DNA of 64,000 nucleotides, taken from the NCBI GenBank assembly GCA_018398805.1, contig JAGFBZ010001895.1:1299001-1363000 (forward strand), given 5' to 3'. Under the pieces are notes generated by a model. The model did no database searches, was not told where the DNA came from, and was given only the letters and a program-made list of their open reading frames with translations. Positions 45,004 through 56,969 of this stretch are shown here, one piece after another. This DNA comes from Hirundichthys speculiger. Taxonomy: Eukaryota > Chordata > Actinopteri > Beloniformes > Exocoetidae. Position numbers and translations under genes: made by a program. Every line of letters starts with the position of its first letter. The first letter of the stretch is position 1.

Positions 45004-48000
45004 ATGTCAGCATCCGCCTCGCAGTCTGGTAAGCTGGGTAGTTCTTTTTTTTTTTTTTTTTTAATTTTTTTTTAACGTGGTTATTCGTCAACTGTGACGG
45101 TGAAGCACAGCGGGAGAAAAGTCATTCGGGGTCGCTTTTCTATTGAGGTTTTTTTTTTTTTAGGTTTGACTGAGAAGAGACGGCAGCTGTTTTGGGCGCT
45201 GCCGCTTCTCGAAAAACTCAAAACAAATCTGAGCTCACGAGGCGATGACACGCAAGTTGGCACAAATGGTTACTGTAGCAAATGAATGTATCACCTGAGG
45301 TAAACACGCAGCTTCGTTTCATAGCCTGCGCAGGAAGCTATGAAGTGAAAGCAGGATATAAACGCATAATCGGTGATTATAACCGAGTATCGCACGATGC
45401 GCCTTTTTTGTTTCGATGATAAAAGCTGCAGTACTGTGTGAAAAGCAGACATTTCGCTTTGCTGTGCAGAGATGAGGCTGGTGGTGCTGGGCCAGAGGAG
45501 TGCAGGAAGGAGACCTGCGGCTGACTCCATCCTGGGCCTGGAGGACAACCAGCTGGACGAGGATGAAGTTCAGGGGTGCAGCAGACACAGAGGGGAGGCT
45601 GCTGGCAGGCAGGTCTGAACACACGAGCAAACTTTCAGGATGCTATTTTTGGGGGGGGGGATTGTGAGAAGCCAGAGCCAGAGCTGCTAAAATATCTTTG
45701 TTTAAAATGCATTCAAGAATAAGTACATTTGTTTACTCATATGACTAATATTAACTTTTAGGGTCATTCAACAGAACTGTGGTTTGGACATTTGGTTGAC
45801 TTTTAACCTTCATGATATTGTCACTTGCACTTATATCTTCCATTAAAAAGCATGAAAATTAGATATTAGATTTTTTTTTTTTTTTTTTTTTGGGGGGGGG
45901 GGGGTATATGGGTTCAACTAGACAGCTGAATGAAAAGAATACCTGGTCATCCTCCATGATACTTTGATTTTGTATTGATGCTATTGGATCGTTCGTCATT
46001 AAATTGATGTAAATGAATGTATCCCTAATAATTCTAAAATATATACAGTGCTTAACAGATTTATTATACCATCACCCAGGGAAAAGGCCTCAGCTGCCCT
46101 AAATCAAAAGTAAGTTAGTAATTACCTAAATTACTTTTTATGTTTCTGTAATGGTTAGTACACCAGTTTGTAAATGCTTTTTAATTAAAATGATATTTTT
46201 ATACTAAAATAGAATTATTATTACCCATTAATTTTCAAATGGACTGTTTTACAATAAAAAAAAAACATAATAAATAGTAAAGCACATTATTATTTATTAA
46301 TTAAGATGTCAAATTATAGTATTTACTTGCTTTCCTGAAAAGTAGTAACAATAACAGCAAGAATGTAAGTTGTTATAGAGGTTGAAGGAGTCCAGACAAA
46401 ATCTATTATTTTTTAGGTAATTATGTGTCAAAAAGGACTACTTTTAGTTGTTTTAATTTGCCAAATAATCAACAATAACATTTTTAGTTTTAAACAGGTT
46501 TTTGAAAGATTTCTAAAAATATTTATGTTTTCTCATTTTAATGACAGCTGGTCTAATAAGTATGTTAAGCACTGCATTTTCAGTTTTTGTGTCTGAAGAG
46601 AGACGCAACACAACCCTGCCATGTTCTTTCAGGTCTCCTGAATCAAAGAGTGATGTCATTCAAACCGCTGTTCAGATTTCAAGACCGCTGCAACATCACA
46701 GACTCAGATCAGAGTAGAATTATCCAGCTTTTCCATCTTTATTTCCACCCAGTTTCATATCTGCTGCACTTCCAAAGTGGTGCAAAGCTGTAACACTGGA
46801 ACCTGATTTATGCATCTACGTACAGGAAGTACGTTACAGCTGGCATTTATACTTATCTAGAAGCATAAATCTGTATTATTTCCAGACAGGCAGAGGGGGG
46901 AAAGTGAAGTAATTCAGGTGTCTGACTGCACCGACGAAACTGGCTGCTGTGAACTGAGCTGTAAAGATGTGGCTGAAAAGAATGTTTTCGTATGAAAGTA
47001 TGACACAGGCACTTCATTAATATCCCAGAAAAATCAAGGAGATAATGTTTTTCTAAATTGGTTTTCTTTGTAACTAACACCAGCTTTACTTTTGTCAGTG
47101 TGCTTGTTCTTCAAAGCCCGTAACAGGAGCATCAACTGTGTCCATGTGAAGGCTCTGCTGTTTAGTTTAGGAGGCTGGATTCATAACTCTCTAAAAGAAA
47201 TATTAAGCCACAATCACGCTACATAAACAACTGGTTCTTTTTTTTTTTTTTTTTTTTTATAGAAAATGGGAAATGGAAATAAAACAAAAAGATTAAGTGA
47301 TTCTTAAATTAACGCTGGGCTTTGGACAGTTTGAATCCAAAGAACTTCATGATTTTATTGAGAACGTCTCTTTTTTTAATGTACATCCACTTTTGCATTT
47401 CATTCCAAAAAAACGGGCCTGCAGCATTTAAAAATGCATCCAATGAAAAGTATGTCAAGTGATGCAACGTTTTAATGGATATTTTGTCCCATTTTTCCTG
47501 CAAACACAGCTGTGCAGCTGTCACCATTGATGGATCTGTGGTTACAAAGTTCTGCATTCATTCTCTCCTGACAGCTCAGGGCTGCAGGCGGTTCAGGAGA
47601 CACGCCCTCCTCTTCCCCAGCCAAGCCTTTGGAAGGAATGTGTTGAAATGTGCACGGATCACTCATGAAAAGATGTGGCACATAACCGCTCTTGTACCAA
47701 CTTTTTTGAATAGTGCAGAAATGTCGAAACCCGTCGGTCTATCGGTCAGAAGTCCGACTAAAGCAGCCCCCAGGTCGGTCCCTCTATCCGCCAAGTATAG
47801 TAAACCATTTCTACCTGGTTAAATGATGGTTTAATGAGTATGTGGAGAGGTTGTTGCTCTTTTATTGATTTGTTTACATTCTGCTGCGCGGGCGCGGCCA
47901 TTTTCAACAACCCTGTGTCGCGCTTTTCCGACGTAGAAGCGGCGCTCGATGATGATCACCAGGACAACCGCAAATGAACACGAGGCGCGTCCATAGTTAC

Positions 48001-50535
48001 CGCGGGACTTTTGATTTTCAATCCGATAAGGCCGAAAATAATGAGAAAATTTTATTTTTAGCAAAATACTGTTAAAAATAAGTAAGTAACTAAATAGATT
48101 ATTGTGATTGAATATTTTTTTTTTTTTTTCCGTTTTATTTTCATCTTTATCTTAGAGTCATTATCGTGATACATTATGTGAACTGCGAATATAAATTTAT
48201 TTCATTTATAATGATTTTTTTGATTTATGATTTCTTAAATTATGTAATTAAGTATTTTTTAAATTAATGTTAATTTTTTGTTTCATGCAATTTGTGCACA
48301 ACCAGCAAAACCTCTGCAGGACCACCAAACTTAATGGTCTTGTGCAGTGGTTCTTAACCTTGTTGGAGGTACTGAACCCCACCAGTTTCATGAGCACATT
48401 CACCGAACCCTTCTTTATTGAAAATAAAATATGATTTTTTTTTTTTTTTCAAATTCAGGTATATGTTTTACTGGTGCACAAAATGAACTGTGCATTAACC
48501 TTACAACCTTACAACCCCAAGAACAAACCCAATACAATGCATAAACTGCATGAATTACATGTCTTATTTATTATTCATTGTTTTTACCATTCATTTTCAT
48601 TTTACTTTCATTTTAGTTTTGCCGGTACTAGACTAGAGACTTTTTTGCTCAACATAGTTAGTATGGATTAAAATATTAAACAAATGTACACCCAATGTAC
48701 CATCACAACAGTCATAAGTCGACTACTGAACCACCTAATTCCCTGCAGCACAGATTGGCCCAGCAATGTAACGTGATCACCTGTAGCCAGTGATGGCCAA
48801 GCGGGGCGTGTCATCATGAATCATATGAGTCAGGTGCGTGTCTTGACCTCCGCCGAACCCCTGAGACTGACTCACCGAACCCCTGGGGTTCGATCAAACC
48901 CAGGTTAAGAACCACTGGTCTTGTGGATGGAAATTTATATCTATTAGAAAATATAATATATTTAGATGTATTAAACCTCTGTGCCTATGTGCGAATCCAC
49001 GCACATTCTCTTGCAACATGGAACTGAGCGCTCCACCCTCTCTTCTCTGTTAAGTAGACCACTTTGAACATGATAATGAGTATAAACGGGCATGGGCAAC
49101 CTGCTCACCCAAACAAAGAAAAATGGCAAAAGCGGAATTAAGAGAAATTTCACTGCATGTGAACTGGAGACACTCCTTCCTGAAGTTGAGGCCAGGAAAA
49201 ATATTTTATTTGGTACCTTGTCACCTGGGATGAATAGTAAAAGAAAAACCCAGTGGGAGCGTGCGGTGGAAGCCGTCATTGCGTTGGGCACAGGAAACTG
49301 CACTATAAATGACCAAAGCCAGATGAAATGATGGTGGAGGACTGCTCGCTCTCAGCTTCATTTCACTTTTAGTACATTTGAACGTGAGCGTGGAAAATAG
49401 CGTACGCAACTTTCTTATGCATATACCAGGTTCATTCATTTCATTTTCATTTCATTTTTTATTTGTTTGAGCAGATAATGTGAAATGCCAACAAAAAAAC
49501 AAGACAATAAATTAAAATGACAATTAACACAAGTCATTGTATCTGCTCAAAAGGTTAGTACACAAGGCCCCAGGAATGCAACATTTGATGTTCAAATGCA
49601 CTGAAGTTAACAAGAAAAAGCATAAATTAACAGGAACAGCCCTTGAACCTTTATTCCTCTACCACCTCTCTGTAGGTGGTGGTCGTGTCCAGTCCCGCCT
49701 GGTTCAGCTCGGCCTGCAGCCCAGAGGAGAGGAGAAGACACATCTCCTCCTTCGTTGCTTATCCAGCCCCGGACCACACGCCTTCCTGCTCTGCGTCCCT
49801 CTGAACCAGCCGGCTGATGGGGAGGCCAAGGCACTGGATGCCCTGGAGAAGCTCTTTGCTCCTTCTGTTGTGAGCAAAAACACCATCATACTCTTCACCC
49901 ACACAGAGGAGCTGGACGAGGATGAGCAGCTGGAGGAATACCTGGCAACATGGCGCAAAGACCTCCAAGAGCTGGTGGGAAGATGCGGGGACCGCTACCA
50001 TACCCTAGAAACCCGCAACGGGGGCCCAGAGGAGAAGAAAGCTGTGGAGGAGCTGCTGGAGAAGGTTGAGGAGGCAGTGAGGGAGAGTGGGGGGCAGCAC
50101 GTCAGCTGCCCTCTCTACCAGGAGGCAGAGGAAAGGGTGAAAGAGAGGCAGGTGGAGATTTTAAATCAAAGGAGCGGAGAAGATCTGGGCGACCAGTCAT
50201 CTCCCACAAACTCACAACCAGAGGTGTCGGAGGAAGAGATGGAAGCAGTCCGGGAAGAGGCAGAGAGCAGCATTGGAGATCTGAATGTAGATGTAGATGA
50301 TATTTTCTCTTCTACCACTGTCTCACCTGCCTCTGCTGCTCCATCATCTCTCTGGGGCTTGTGGGAGAAGCTGAAAGCCTGGATTAGGTGGGTGCCCACC
50401 CTTGTCAGGAGGGAAGCCCTGCTGGGGGCACTGGTTGGCCTGTTTATGGGAGGGCCATTTGGAGGGATGGTTGGGGCCACTGTGGGCTCTGTGGCGACCG
50501 AGGTGGGGAGAAGAAAAACTCAGAAAAATAAATGA
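45004..50535 (+). CDS. GIMAP/AIG1-like protein with degenerate GTP-binding motifs (one apparent -1 frameshift)
   Basis: Three coding exons: 45004-45028, 45470-45612, 49676-50535 (TGA). With one inserted base the product is 342 aa. The fold order is that of AIG1/GIMAP GTPases: MRLVVLGQRSAGRRPAADSI (G1 position), VVVVSSPAWFSSACSPEERR (G3 position), SPGPHAFLLCVPL, and TIILFTHTEELDEDE (G4 position). G1 lacks the GK[ST] lysine, G3 reads SSPA instead of DTPG, and G4 lacks the aspartate. The C-terminus after an acidic linker has WEKLKAWIRWVP and a glycine-zipper-like hydrophobic helix (ALVGLFMGGPFGGMVGATVG), a possible membrane anchor. The frame shifts after SSFVA at about 49759-49761, where TTA should be preceded by another T. 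The upstream ATG at 44883 opens an out-of-frame uORF. GIMAPs are immune-linked in vertebrates; the role of this member is not known to me. Confidence 0.8.
45871..45904. repeat. Poly(T)-poly(G) junction run
   Basis: 21 T followed by 13 G in the GIMAP-like intron. Such a junction is unusual and unstable; a smaller G run (9-10 G) lies at about 45651-45660. Confidence 0.8.
47300..47720 (-). other. Unidentified coding-like block in the GIMAP-like intron
   Basis: The minus strand has two overlapping open frames (47681-47472 and 47557-47309). Motifs include FQHIPSKGLAGEEEGVSPEP, then LCLQEKWDKISIKTLHHLTY. The composition looks like decayed protein-coding sequence of a mobile element. I cannot name the family, and no ends were found. 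Confidence 0.35.
48345..48917. mobile_element. Non-autonomous hAT element with perfect 8-bp target duplication
   Basis: The element starts CAGTGGTTCTTAACCTTGTT and ends AACCCAGGTTAAGAACCACTG, ends that are inverted repeats of hAT type. GTCTTGTG lies directly on both sides (48337-48344 and 48918-48925), an exact 8-bp duplication as hAT transposases make. It is 573 bp long and holds no transposase frame. It sits in the long second intron of the GIMAP-like gene. Confidence 0.92.
49092..49331 (+). pseudogene. Myb/SANT-like DNA-binding ORF, Harbinger-type remnant
   Basis: The frame contains KRNFTACELETLLPEVEARK, ILFGTLSPGMNSKRK and WERAVEAVIALG. This is the pattern of the Myb/SANT-like DNA-binding domain (Myb_DNA-bind_5 type) of the accessory protein of Harbinger transposons and of NAIF1. 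Only about 80 codons are open. Flanks carry TGCGAATCCACGCAC and GCGTACGCAAC, possibly the decayed ends. It sits in an intron in the sense direction. Confidence 0.6.
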
Positions 50536-50763
50536 GAGATAATGTCACAACATATGCAAGGAGTTGCACCGTCACTACATTTACCTGCTTTCAGCAAATC
50601 ACTGTGTTACTGAGCTACAAGCTTAAAGGTTAACTCTATTCACCGCAGCTCTTGAGAGTGTCTTTTCCTGCATTAAATATAACTTGAAATCATTAGAAAC
50701 GTTCACATTTATATTCATCTGTGAAGACGAAATCAGTTTTCCCAGTGCAAGAACTTTCTCCTG

Positions 50764-50815
50764 TTGGTGAAGTACGGCAGTGGTAGTATCATGCTCTGGG
50801 CCTATTTTGCTGCAC
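50764..50815 (+). pseudogene. Small Tc1-like transposase fragment
   Basis: Translation gives KYGSGSIMLWAYFAA, matching the conserved KHGGGSIMLWGCFAA block before the second catalytic aspartate of Tc1-like transposases. Only this block remains, about 230 bp after the GIMAP-like stop codon. Confidence 0.65.
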
Positions 50816-50960
50816 CGAGATGGGAGCTTGCCATTGTTAGAACTATAATATTGTTGACTATATTATGAAATATGCTGGTATAAAACAGCATATTTTGCAA
50901 TAACATGTCATTACATCCACATGCAAATTGAATTCAGACAGCGAGTCCTGCTGTTAAATC

Positions 50961-51175
50961 AGTGTTGCTCAACCCTGGTCCTCAAGTACCCCAACACATG
51001 CTTTGGGTGTTTCCCTGTGTCAGCACACTCGATTCCAATTAATGGATCACCTCATCAAGGTGTGCTCTGTCTGTCGGTGAAACCCTTTATGTGATCCAGG
51101 TGTGCTGGAGCAGGGAAGCACCTAAAACATGCAGGGCAGTGGTGCTTGAGGACCAGGACTGGAGGCTCTGTGCTG
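50961..51175. mobile_element. MITE-like repeat with inverted GGTCCTCAAG ends
   Basis: Left TGCTCAACCCTGGTCCTCAA and right TTGAGGACCAGGACTGGAG are inverted. The inside has GGTGTGCTGGAGCAGGGAAG and AACATGCAGGGCAGTGGTGC, sequences seen in abundant hAT-like teleost MITEs. No coding content. Confidence 0.65.
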
Positions 51176-51189
51176 GACAACAGTGAACA

Positions 51190-53500
51190 ATGAAGAAAAA
51201 CACTCAAGCCAAAGCCCTTTAATCATACAGAAATAATACGAATCAAAATGAACTCTTTTTAAGTTCCTTTAGAACTTAGAATATTGAGGAAAATGAAGCA
51301 CACACGATCATTGAGGTTTTTCTGCCCCCCACAGAGATGTGATATGAAATCATTTTCCTCAACACATCTGTGTTCTGTTTTAATCCAAAGACCGTTGCAT
51401 CATTTTTAGGTCATATTTGTGCAGAAATATTAAATTATCTACAGTGTTTGCAGGCTTTTAGAGCCACCCTGATTAATCACTGAGCATCACCAACTATTTT
51501 CTGTTTGAAACAAAGTTCTCACAGGAAGCTTTAAAAATGGTTTATGAATCATTGTCAGATGAGCTGTAACTCATTAAGAAGACTGATTTTGGATGTGGAT
51601 GCCATCCTCTAGTACGAGTTACGATATAACTCGTTGATCCGTTGCTTGCTTCTCAAATCTTCGACTCCAAGAAACACTTATGCATGCAGGAGTAAATTGA
51701 GTCAAAGGGGCTGTGATTATGCTTTTCTGTGTGTTTCTAACTTATCTACAACGCTGTAATGATTAATTATGATCTCATATGTGACTAGAGTCTGTTTACA
51801 GACTGCACGAGAAGCGGGATTTGTTCTCGCGGCCCTAGATTGCGAGAACTCTGCGAGATTGCTGGCTCTGTCTTGCGTAAGCTTGAGAGGAATCTCCATA
51901 TAAGCTCGCTGCCTCCAGGCAGTGTGCAATCCTCCAGGAATGTAACCAATCCGAAAACACTTGGCTAACTGAGCTCTGCCAGGCACAATCCTTTCATTTT
52001 CCATCAGCGTCTCTCCTTGTAATTGTCGGTCTGAAATAATTACAGCCTTTCAGGGTTTTGCTGGGTGCAGAAATGCTCCAGGGGTACCAAAGATTAAAAT
52101 AAAATAGATTGAAATTAGCAGAATATGGCCACTTTAAACCCTCCATTGCAATTTGCTTCCCATTATATTTGGAAAAAGAATGTGGCTCTTTAACCTCGTT
52201 CTTCGTCTTTTTTTTTTTCTGTCTCCGATCATGAGTTACAGCTGAGACGGCAGATAATTCTCTCTTGGATCGTTACTATAACCAAACCACTGCGAAAGAA
52301 AAAATCCTGACTGCCGCTGCTGGATATACAACAGTCAGATCACAGTTTAACCTCAGGCATCTCGGTTATTACTGATCTCTGACGAGTTTATTAACCAATA
52401 AAGTGGGGGTTTCAAAGTCTGACAGTGGGACTCCAATCAGACCAGCATTAGTCACTGGCTTGTTTTTACTGTTTCCAAATACCTGTGGAAGCATGATAAT
52501 AAAGATAGATTATGTTGTAAACACATGCTACAAAGTTGAGTCGACTTGGCCAAATGTTACTGTTTGACATGAAAATACAAAAATAGCTCCGGACTAATTT
52601 AGTAGTATTTTAATCTGGAAAAGTAGGACAGTAAATATCAAATGCCTGTAAATTATTTTACTTTATGTCCAGTTTATTAATAGATAGAACAGAAACAAAC
52701 ATTCATTTAAAAGACAACTGTACTAGTGTCTCCAGAGCTCAGACTGTGTAGCACTAAATGTTTGACAACAGCAAGATTATTTCATTTCTAGAGTCATTTA
52801 ATCTCCCTTTGAATCTAAACGCAAGACCCCCTTGAAACAGACGGTGAAGAGCCGACTTGAGCTGCCACAAACATTTCACTGGCATTCAACCATCACATTC
52901 TTTTTAAAAGTGTCTTTGGAGCATCATTATGTTCCACTTTTAGGCTCTGAAGGCTCATTTTTTTTTTTTTGTTTTTTGTTTTTTTTTTTTCATAAGACCA
53001 AAGATGTGGAGTATACAAGTAGTAGAATTGCTTTGAACAAAGGCAGCTCCACCGGATCACTATATGAACTGAGTTTTATTAGCAAAATTGTTTATTATTA
53101 ATGTTATAATTAATCAAATATTTCTTCACTTCCATTCCCTGATACTGTGTGGAGCCCCAACTGGAGAGACTTGACTTTGAAAAAAAAAAAAAAAAACATG
53201 CTTTAAAGTTCTGACTGTAAAACTGTAAATGTACTGGCTGAAACGCTGCAGCTGAGGAGTTATACCAAAACAGTCCACAAGGTGGCGACACTGACCTTTA
53301 AATGTGGACCTTTGGAGTTAAAGTGCACTAATTATTTTCTGCTTACCAACCCAATAAAAGCGGATGCTTTAAGTACATTTCATTGTATTCTTGAGACGTT
53401 TGAATATTGGGTTATCCCGTTTCAGACATTTTTATGCAAAAATAAGCGAGATTGACCTTTTCATATAAATACATATTTGTAGACACAGTTCACGCTGCAG
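51190..53500. other. No gene seen
   Basis: AT-rich sequence with poly-T runs near 52960-52991 and a poly-A run near 53179-53195. A 95-codon minus-strand frame (52004-51717) shows no family resemblance. Confidence 0.5.
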
Positions 53501-54720
53501 GAACTCATTAGGTGCGTTGCAGAAGCCACTCAGATGCAGACTCCTCTCCCAGACTCTCTCCTCCTCTCACAATGGCAGGTTCCAGCTTCCACGCGGATGT
53601 AATTGATACTCTGCTAAAACCGTCCGTCGCAACCCATCCTTACATGTTTCTTGTTCGCTCTTCGTCTCCGCGCTGCCGCCGGCTCTGCCTCAGAAACAGC
53701 GAGGCGTTTCCGAGTGTGGGTGGTCCAGCCAGGGCGGGGGGAGGAGGGGGGGTGGAGGGGGGAATTAGCTCAGCTCTCATGTTTCCCAAAGAGAAGGAGG
53801 GAAGGAGGGAAGGAGGGACAGGAGAAAGAGAGAGTGAGCGGAGAGAGGCAGCGAAAGCGAGGGAGCGAGAGTCCAAAGCTCTGGGAATACATCTGTCTTC
53901 CAGATGTGGCCTCCTCTTGTCTGAAACAGGAAAAAAGAGGGTTTTAAAAGTAAAGGAAAATTGGTGCTAAACAGTTTTTTATTGTTAGGGATTACACATC
54001 CAGAGTGGACGACAGTGTAGAGAATCCGCCCGCAAGGATATGCTCCTTTTTTTTTTCTTTCTTTTTTTTTTTTTTTTTTGGTCTATAAGAAACTGCAGTG
54101 AAACAGCACACCAGCCCCCTTGAAGTCAATGTATATGAAAGACCACCTGTCCAAATATTATGCAGTCTTAGTAGATACACATCACGCATAAGACGGAGAG
54201 CACACTGGTGGATTTGGAGCTGCGGAGAAAAATAAATGAGGATTTTTTTTTTTCCTTTTTGCAGGGCTGCGCTCTTTTCTGAGACAAAAAAAGAGTAAAA
54301 GTAGCACAAACGAGAGCCAGTTTCCAGCGTCACCTGCGGGACAGCTCACCCGGACAGAAGGATGGAGAGCTGATTTATGCCTGTGTGCGCAATCAAAGCC
54401 AAAATCTGAACAAACACGCAGAGAGCCATCATTAACTCACAGGCTGTAACGTCTGCTCCTCTCCCTCGGAGCAAAAATGTTGTTACAAGGGCCTTGTGGT
54501 CCCTCGTCGGATTTCGGGGGGGTGGGGGGTGGGGGTCCGCTGAGAGACGTGGACGCCGCAATATTTTTTTGTTATTATCGCGCCCCGTGGACTGGAAAAA
54601 GACAGCAAACCAAAGAAAACAAACAAGATGACGCACTTTTTCCTGAGCAGCAGCAGGCGGTTTCCACAGAAACATCACATTATTACTACATGCAGCGTAT
54701 TATGACAAAGACATGAGCTG
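53500..54720 (+). promoter_or_regulatory. GC-rich region, possible promoter or first exon of a gene to the right
   Basis: The sequence changes from AT-rich to CpG-containing and purine-rich (GGAGGGGGGGTGGAGGGGGG near 53742, then GAGAGAGAGTGAGCGGAGAG near 53826), as in vertebrate 5'UTRs. A second GC-rich block is at 54300-54560. Open frames here have no recognised domain. Human HMGXB4 neighbours include ISX and LARGE1, which makes a downstream gene with a distant first exon possible, but nothing here identifies one. Confidence 0.3.
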
Positions 54721-55209
54721 GGGGATATTTTTAATTCATTTTATCCAAATCTGCTATTTCAGTGCATAACTTCTTGTCAGAAGGTATTTATTTTGTGCGT
54801 AAAGTGCCCTGAGAGGACATTTGTTGCGAACTGGAACAAATAAAGTGAAGAGAAGATAAAACAAAAGGATGTAAAGTGAATCCAACACATTCTGAAATGT
54901 TCATCTTTATGCTCTATTGATGACAAAAGTATTCTAAATAAATAAAATAAGCAGTACTCTTTGCAGCGGCTGCATCATTGTTCAGATTATAGGCTACAAA
55001 TAGCTGTGTGTCCTATTTCAGCTGTTAACATCAAATCTCAAAGGAAAACACAAAAACAGCAAAAACAAAACATCTAAATATGTTGCAAACTGAAACAACA
55101 CCAGTCAACCCGGCAGAAGCTGGATGTTCCACAGGAAGTAGTGTTTGTCTGAACTTAGATCTGTTTGTGTGAGCTGGAGGAGCAGAGGCGGTGGTGGAGG
55201 AGAGCCTGC

Positions 55210-55243
55210 TCCTTCCTCCTCCTCCTCCTCCTCCTCCTCCTGG
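55210..55243. repeat. (CCT)n microsatellite
   Basis: About ten CTC/CCT units. They make the poly-leucine in an 83-codon open frame (55165-55416) that otherwise lacks support. Confidence 0.85.
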
Positions 55244-55985
55244 GAGTGCTCGCTGCGAGCCCTCTCATCTTTTTCCTATTAGAGCTGTTTTCATGTGCCC
55301 TCCTAGTGCGAGCGAGTGTGGTTGCAGTTGTTTATGAAGCAATGCTTGCCCCATCCGGCTGTGCGTGTCCAACATGGATTATGCAACAAATCTACACTCA
55401 GTGTGATGGGAGGTAAAATCTAATCAGAGCTGCTTCCTTCCATTTGTTTTCACTGTGAATGTTCGACCATTAAAGTTAGAATTAGCAGAAAATTGTTTAG
55501 AAATGCGTCCAAAGGCATAACAAGTTTATGGGCTGGTATGAGAGGCAACATTTTATTTAATTCCCTAATGATTTATTTTCCCAGAGGCACACCCAAGGTC
55601 TTAATTTCATCAACACCACTATCACGTTACAACTGTGCTAATCTGAATAGGCTTAGTTAATAGTTTTTATTCCTTCTTCAGAGTAAACATTTGGATTAAT
55701 TTGTTTAATATTCAAGGGTAAAAAGATGAACAATCGCATAATTGCTTCTTTTTTTTGTAAATAAAGTAGTTAACACTTATCCAAAAGCAACCATCGAAGC
55801 AGCCTTTGGTTACTGACTAGAAGTGTCCATGTAACACTAAAATAAATAAAATCCGCTGAAATTATATGGATTACTTCTTCAAAGACAAAAAAAAAAAAAA
55901 AACGTACTGTACCGTACTGTACTTTACTCTTAAAATTTAAAACACTACAAGAGAAGGTTTCTGTGTAATTTCTGCCTTGTCACAG

Positions 55986-56240
55986 ATGAAATTAATAATC
56001 AGAAACAGAAGCAGTGTGTTTGAGGATATCTGTCCTCAACACGTCTCCACCACTCGGAGCAAAGTGTCCTCCCAGACAGGAAGACAGAAGATACAACAGG
56101 AAAGAAGCCTCCGGACGACATTCAGAGAGAAATCACACCCAGCTGCTGAGGTTACAGCCCTCACAGACGCCGTGTACCAGCGGCTCAAGGCTCTGAGTCA
56201 ACGGGCCGTCCTTCCTGACCTGAAACCGGTCCAGATGTGA
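55986..56240 (+). other. Unidentified exon-like open frame
   Basis: The frame follows a 3' splice-site-like TGCCTTGTCACAG and stays open to TGA at 56238-56240. Its C-terminal part (TDAVYQRLKALSQRAVLPDL) has the composition of a real protein. I do not recognise it and found no partner exon. It may be a terminal exon or chance. Confidence 0.25.
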
Positions 56241-56316
56241 CAGAGTGGGCCGCCTCTGGATGGAGAGAGAAGCTGGGAGATGTTGCTGTTTCTTCTGGTC
56301 TGGCTTTATATATATA

Positions 56317-56886
56317 CAGTGGAGGAAATAAGTATTTGATCCCCTGCTGATTTTGGCAGTTGTCATACTAAGAAATGAATGAACAGTCTCAGATAACATA
56401 CAGCCAAGGAAACAAAGGAGTGGCTCCATAAGAAGCACATCAAGGTCATGGAATGGCCTAGCCAGTCTCCTGACCTTAATCCTATTAAACATCTATGGAG
56501 AGAGCTGAAGCTGAGAGTTTCCAAGCACAAGCCTTAAAACCTTCAGGATTTAGAGATGATCTGCAGAGAGGAGTGGACGAAAATTACTCCTGATGTGTTC
56601 AAACCTAGTAAGCAACTACAAGAAACATCTGACAGCTGAGCTGCCAACAAGGGTTTTTGCCACCAAGTATTAGATCATGTTTGCTAGGGGATCAAATACT
56701 TATTTCCCTCAATGACTTGCAAATTAATTTTTATTTTTCATTTCGTGTAATTTTCTCAAAAATTTTTTTCAATATTCTTTCTATAACTGTTAAAATAAAG
56801 CTGCCATAGAAGTCTGAGACTGTTCATTTATTTCTTAGTATGACAACTGTCAAAATCAGCGGGGGATCAAATACTTATTTCCTCCA

Positions 56887-56889
<3 letters not shown>
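56317..56889 (+). mobile_element. Internally deleted Tc1-like transposon
   Basis: The ends are the typical inverted pair: CAGTGGAGGAAATAAGTATT on the left and AATACTTATTTCCTCCACTG on the right, flanked by TA at 56315-56316 and 56890-56891. The inside encodes the last third of a transposase: [19 protein letters not shown], then [10 protein letters not shown] and EEWTKITPDVF. The 5' two thirds of the gene are deleted (573 bp against about 1.6 kb). It sits at the edge of a TA microsatellite. Confidence 0.92.

Positions 56890-56942
<53 letters not shown>
56890..56942. repeat. (TA)n microsatellite
   Basis: About 20 AT units, followed by a T run to about 56967. The Tc1-like element appears to have inserted at a TA inside this tract, since TATATATA also precedes its left end. 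Confidence 0.85.
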
Positions 56943-56969
56943 TTATTTTTTTTTTTTTTTTTTTTTTCT

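Noticed and set aside
44883..45030. Upstream ATG as the start of the GIMAP-like protein
   Set aside because: It reads a different frame that stops at the splice junction, so it is at most a uORF.
53512..53970. 152-codon frame as a gene
   Set aside because: Composition follows the purine-rich low-complexity DNA and no domain is visible.
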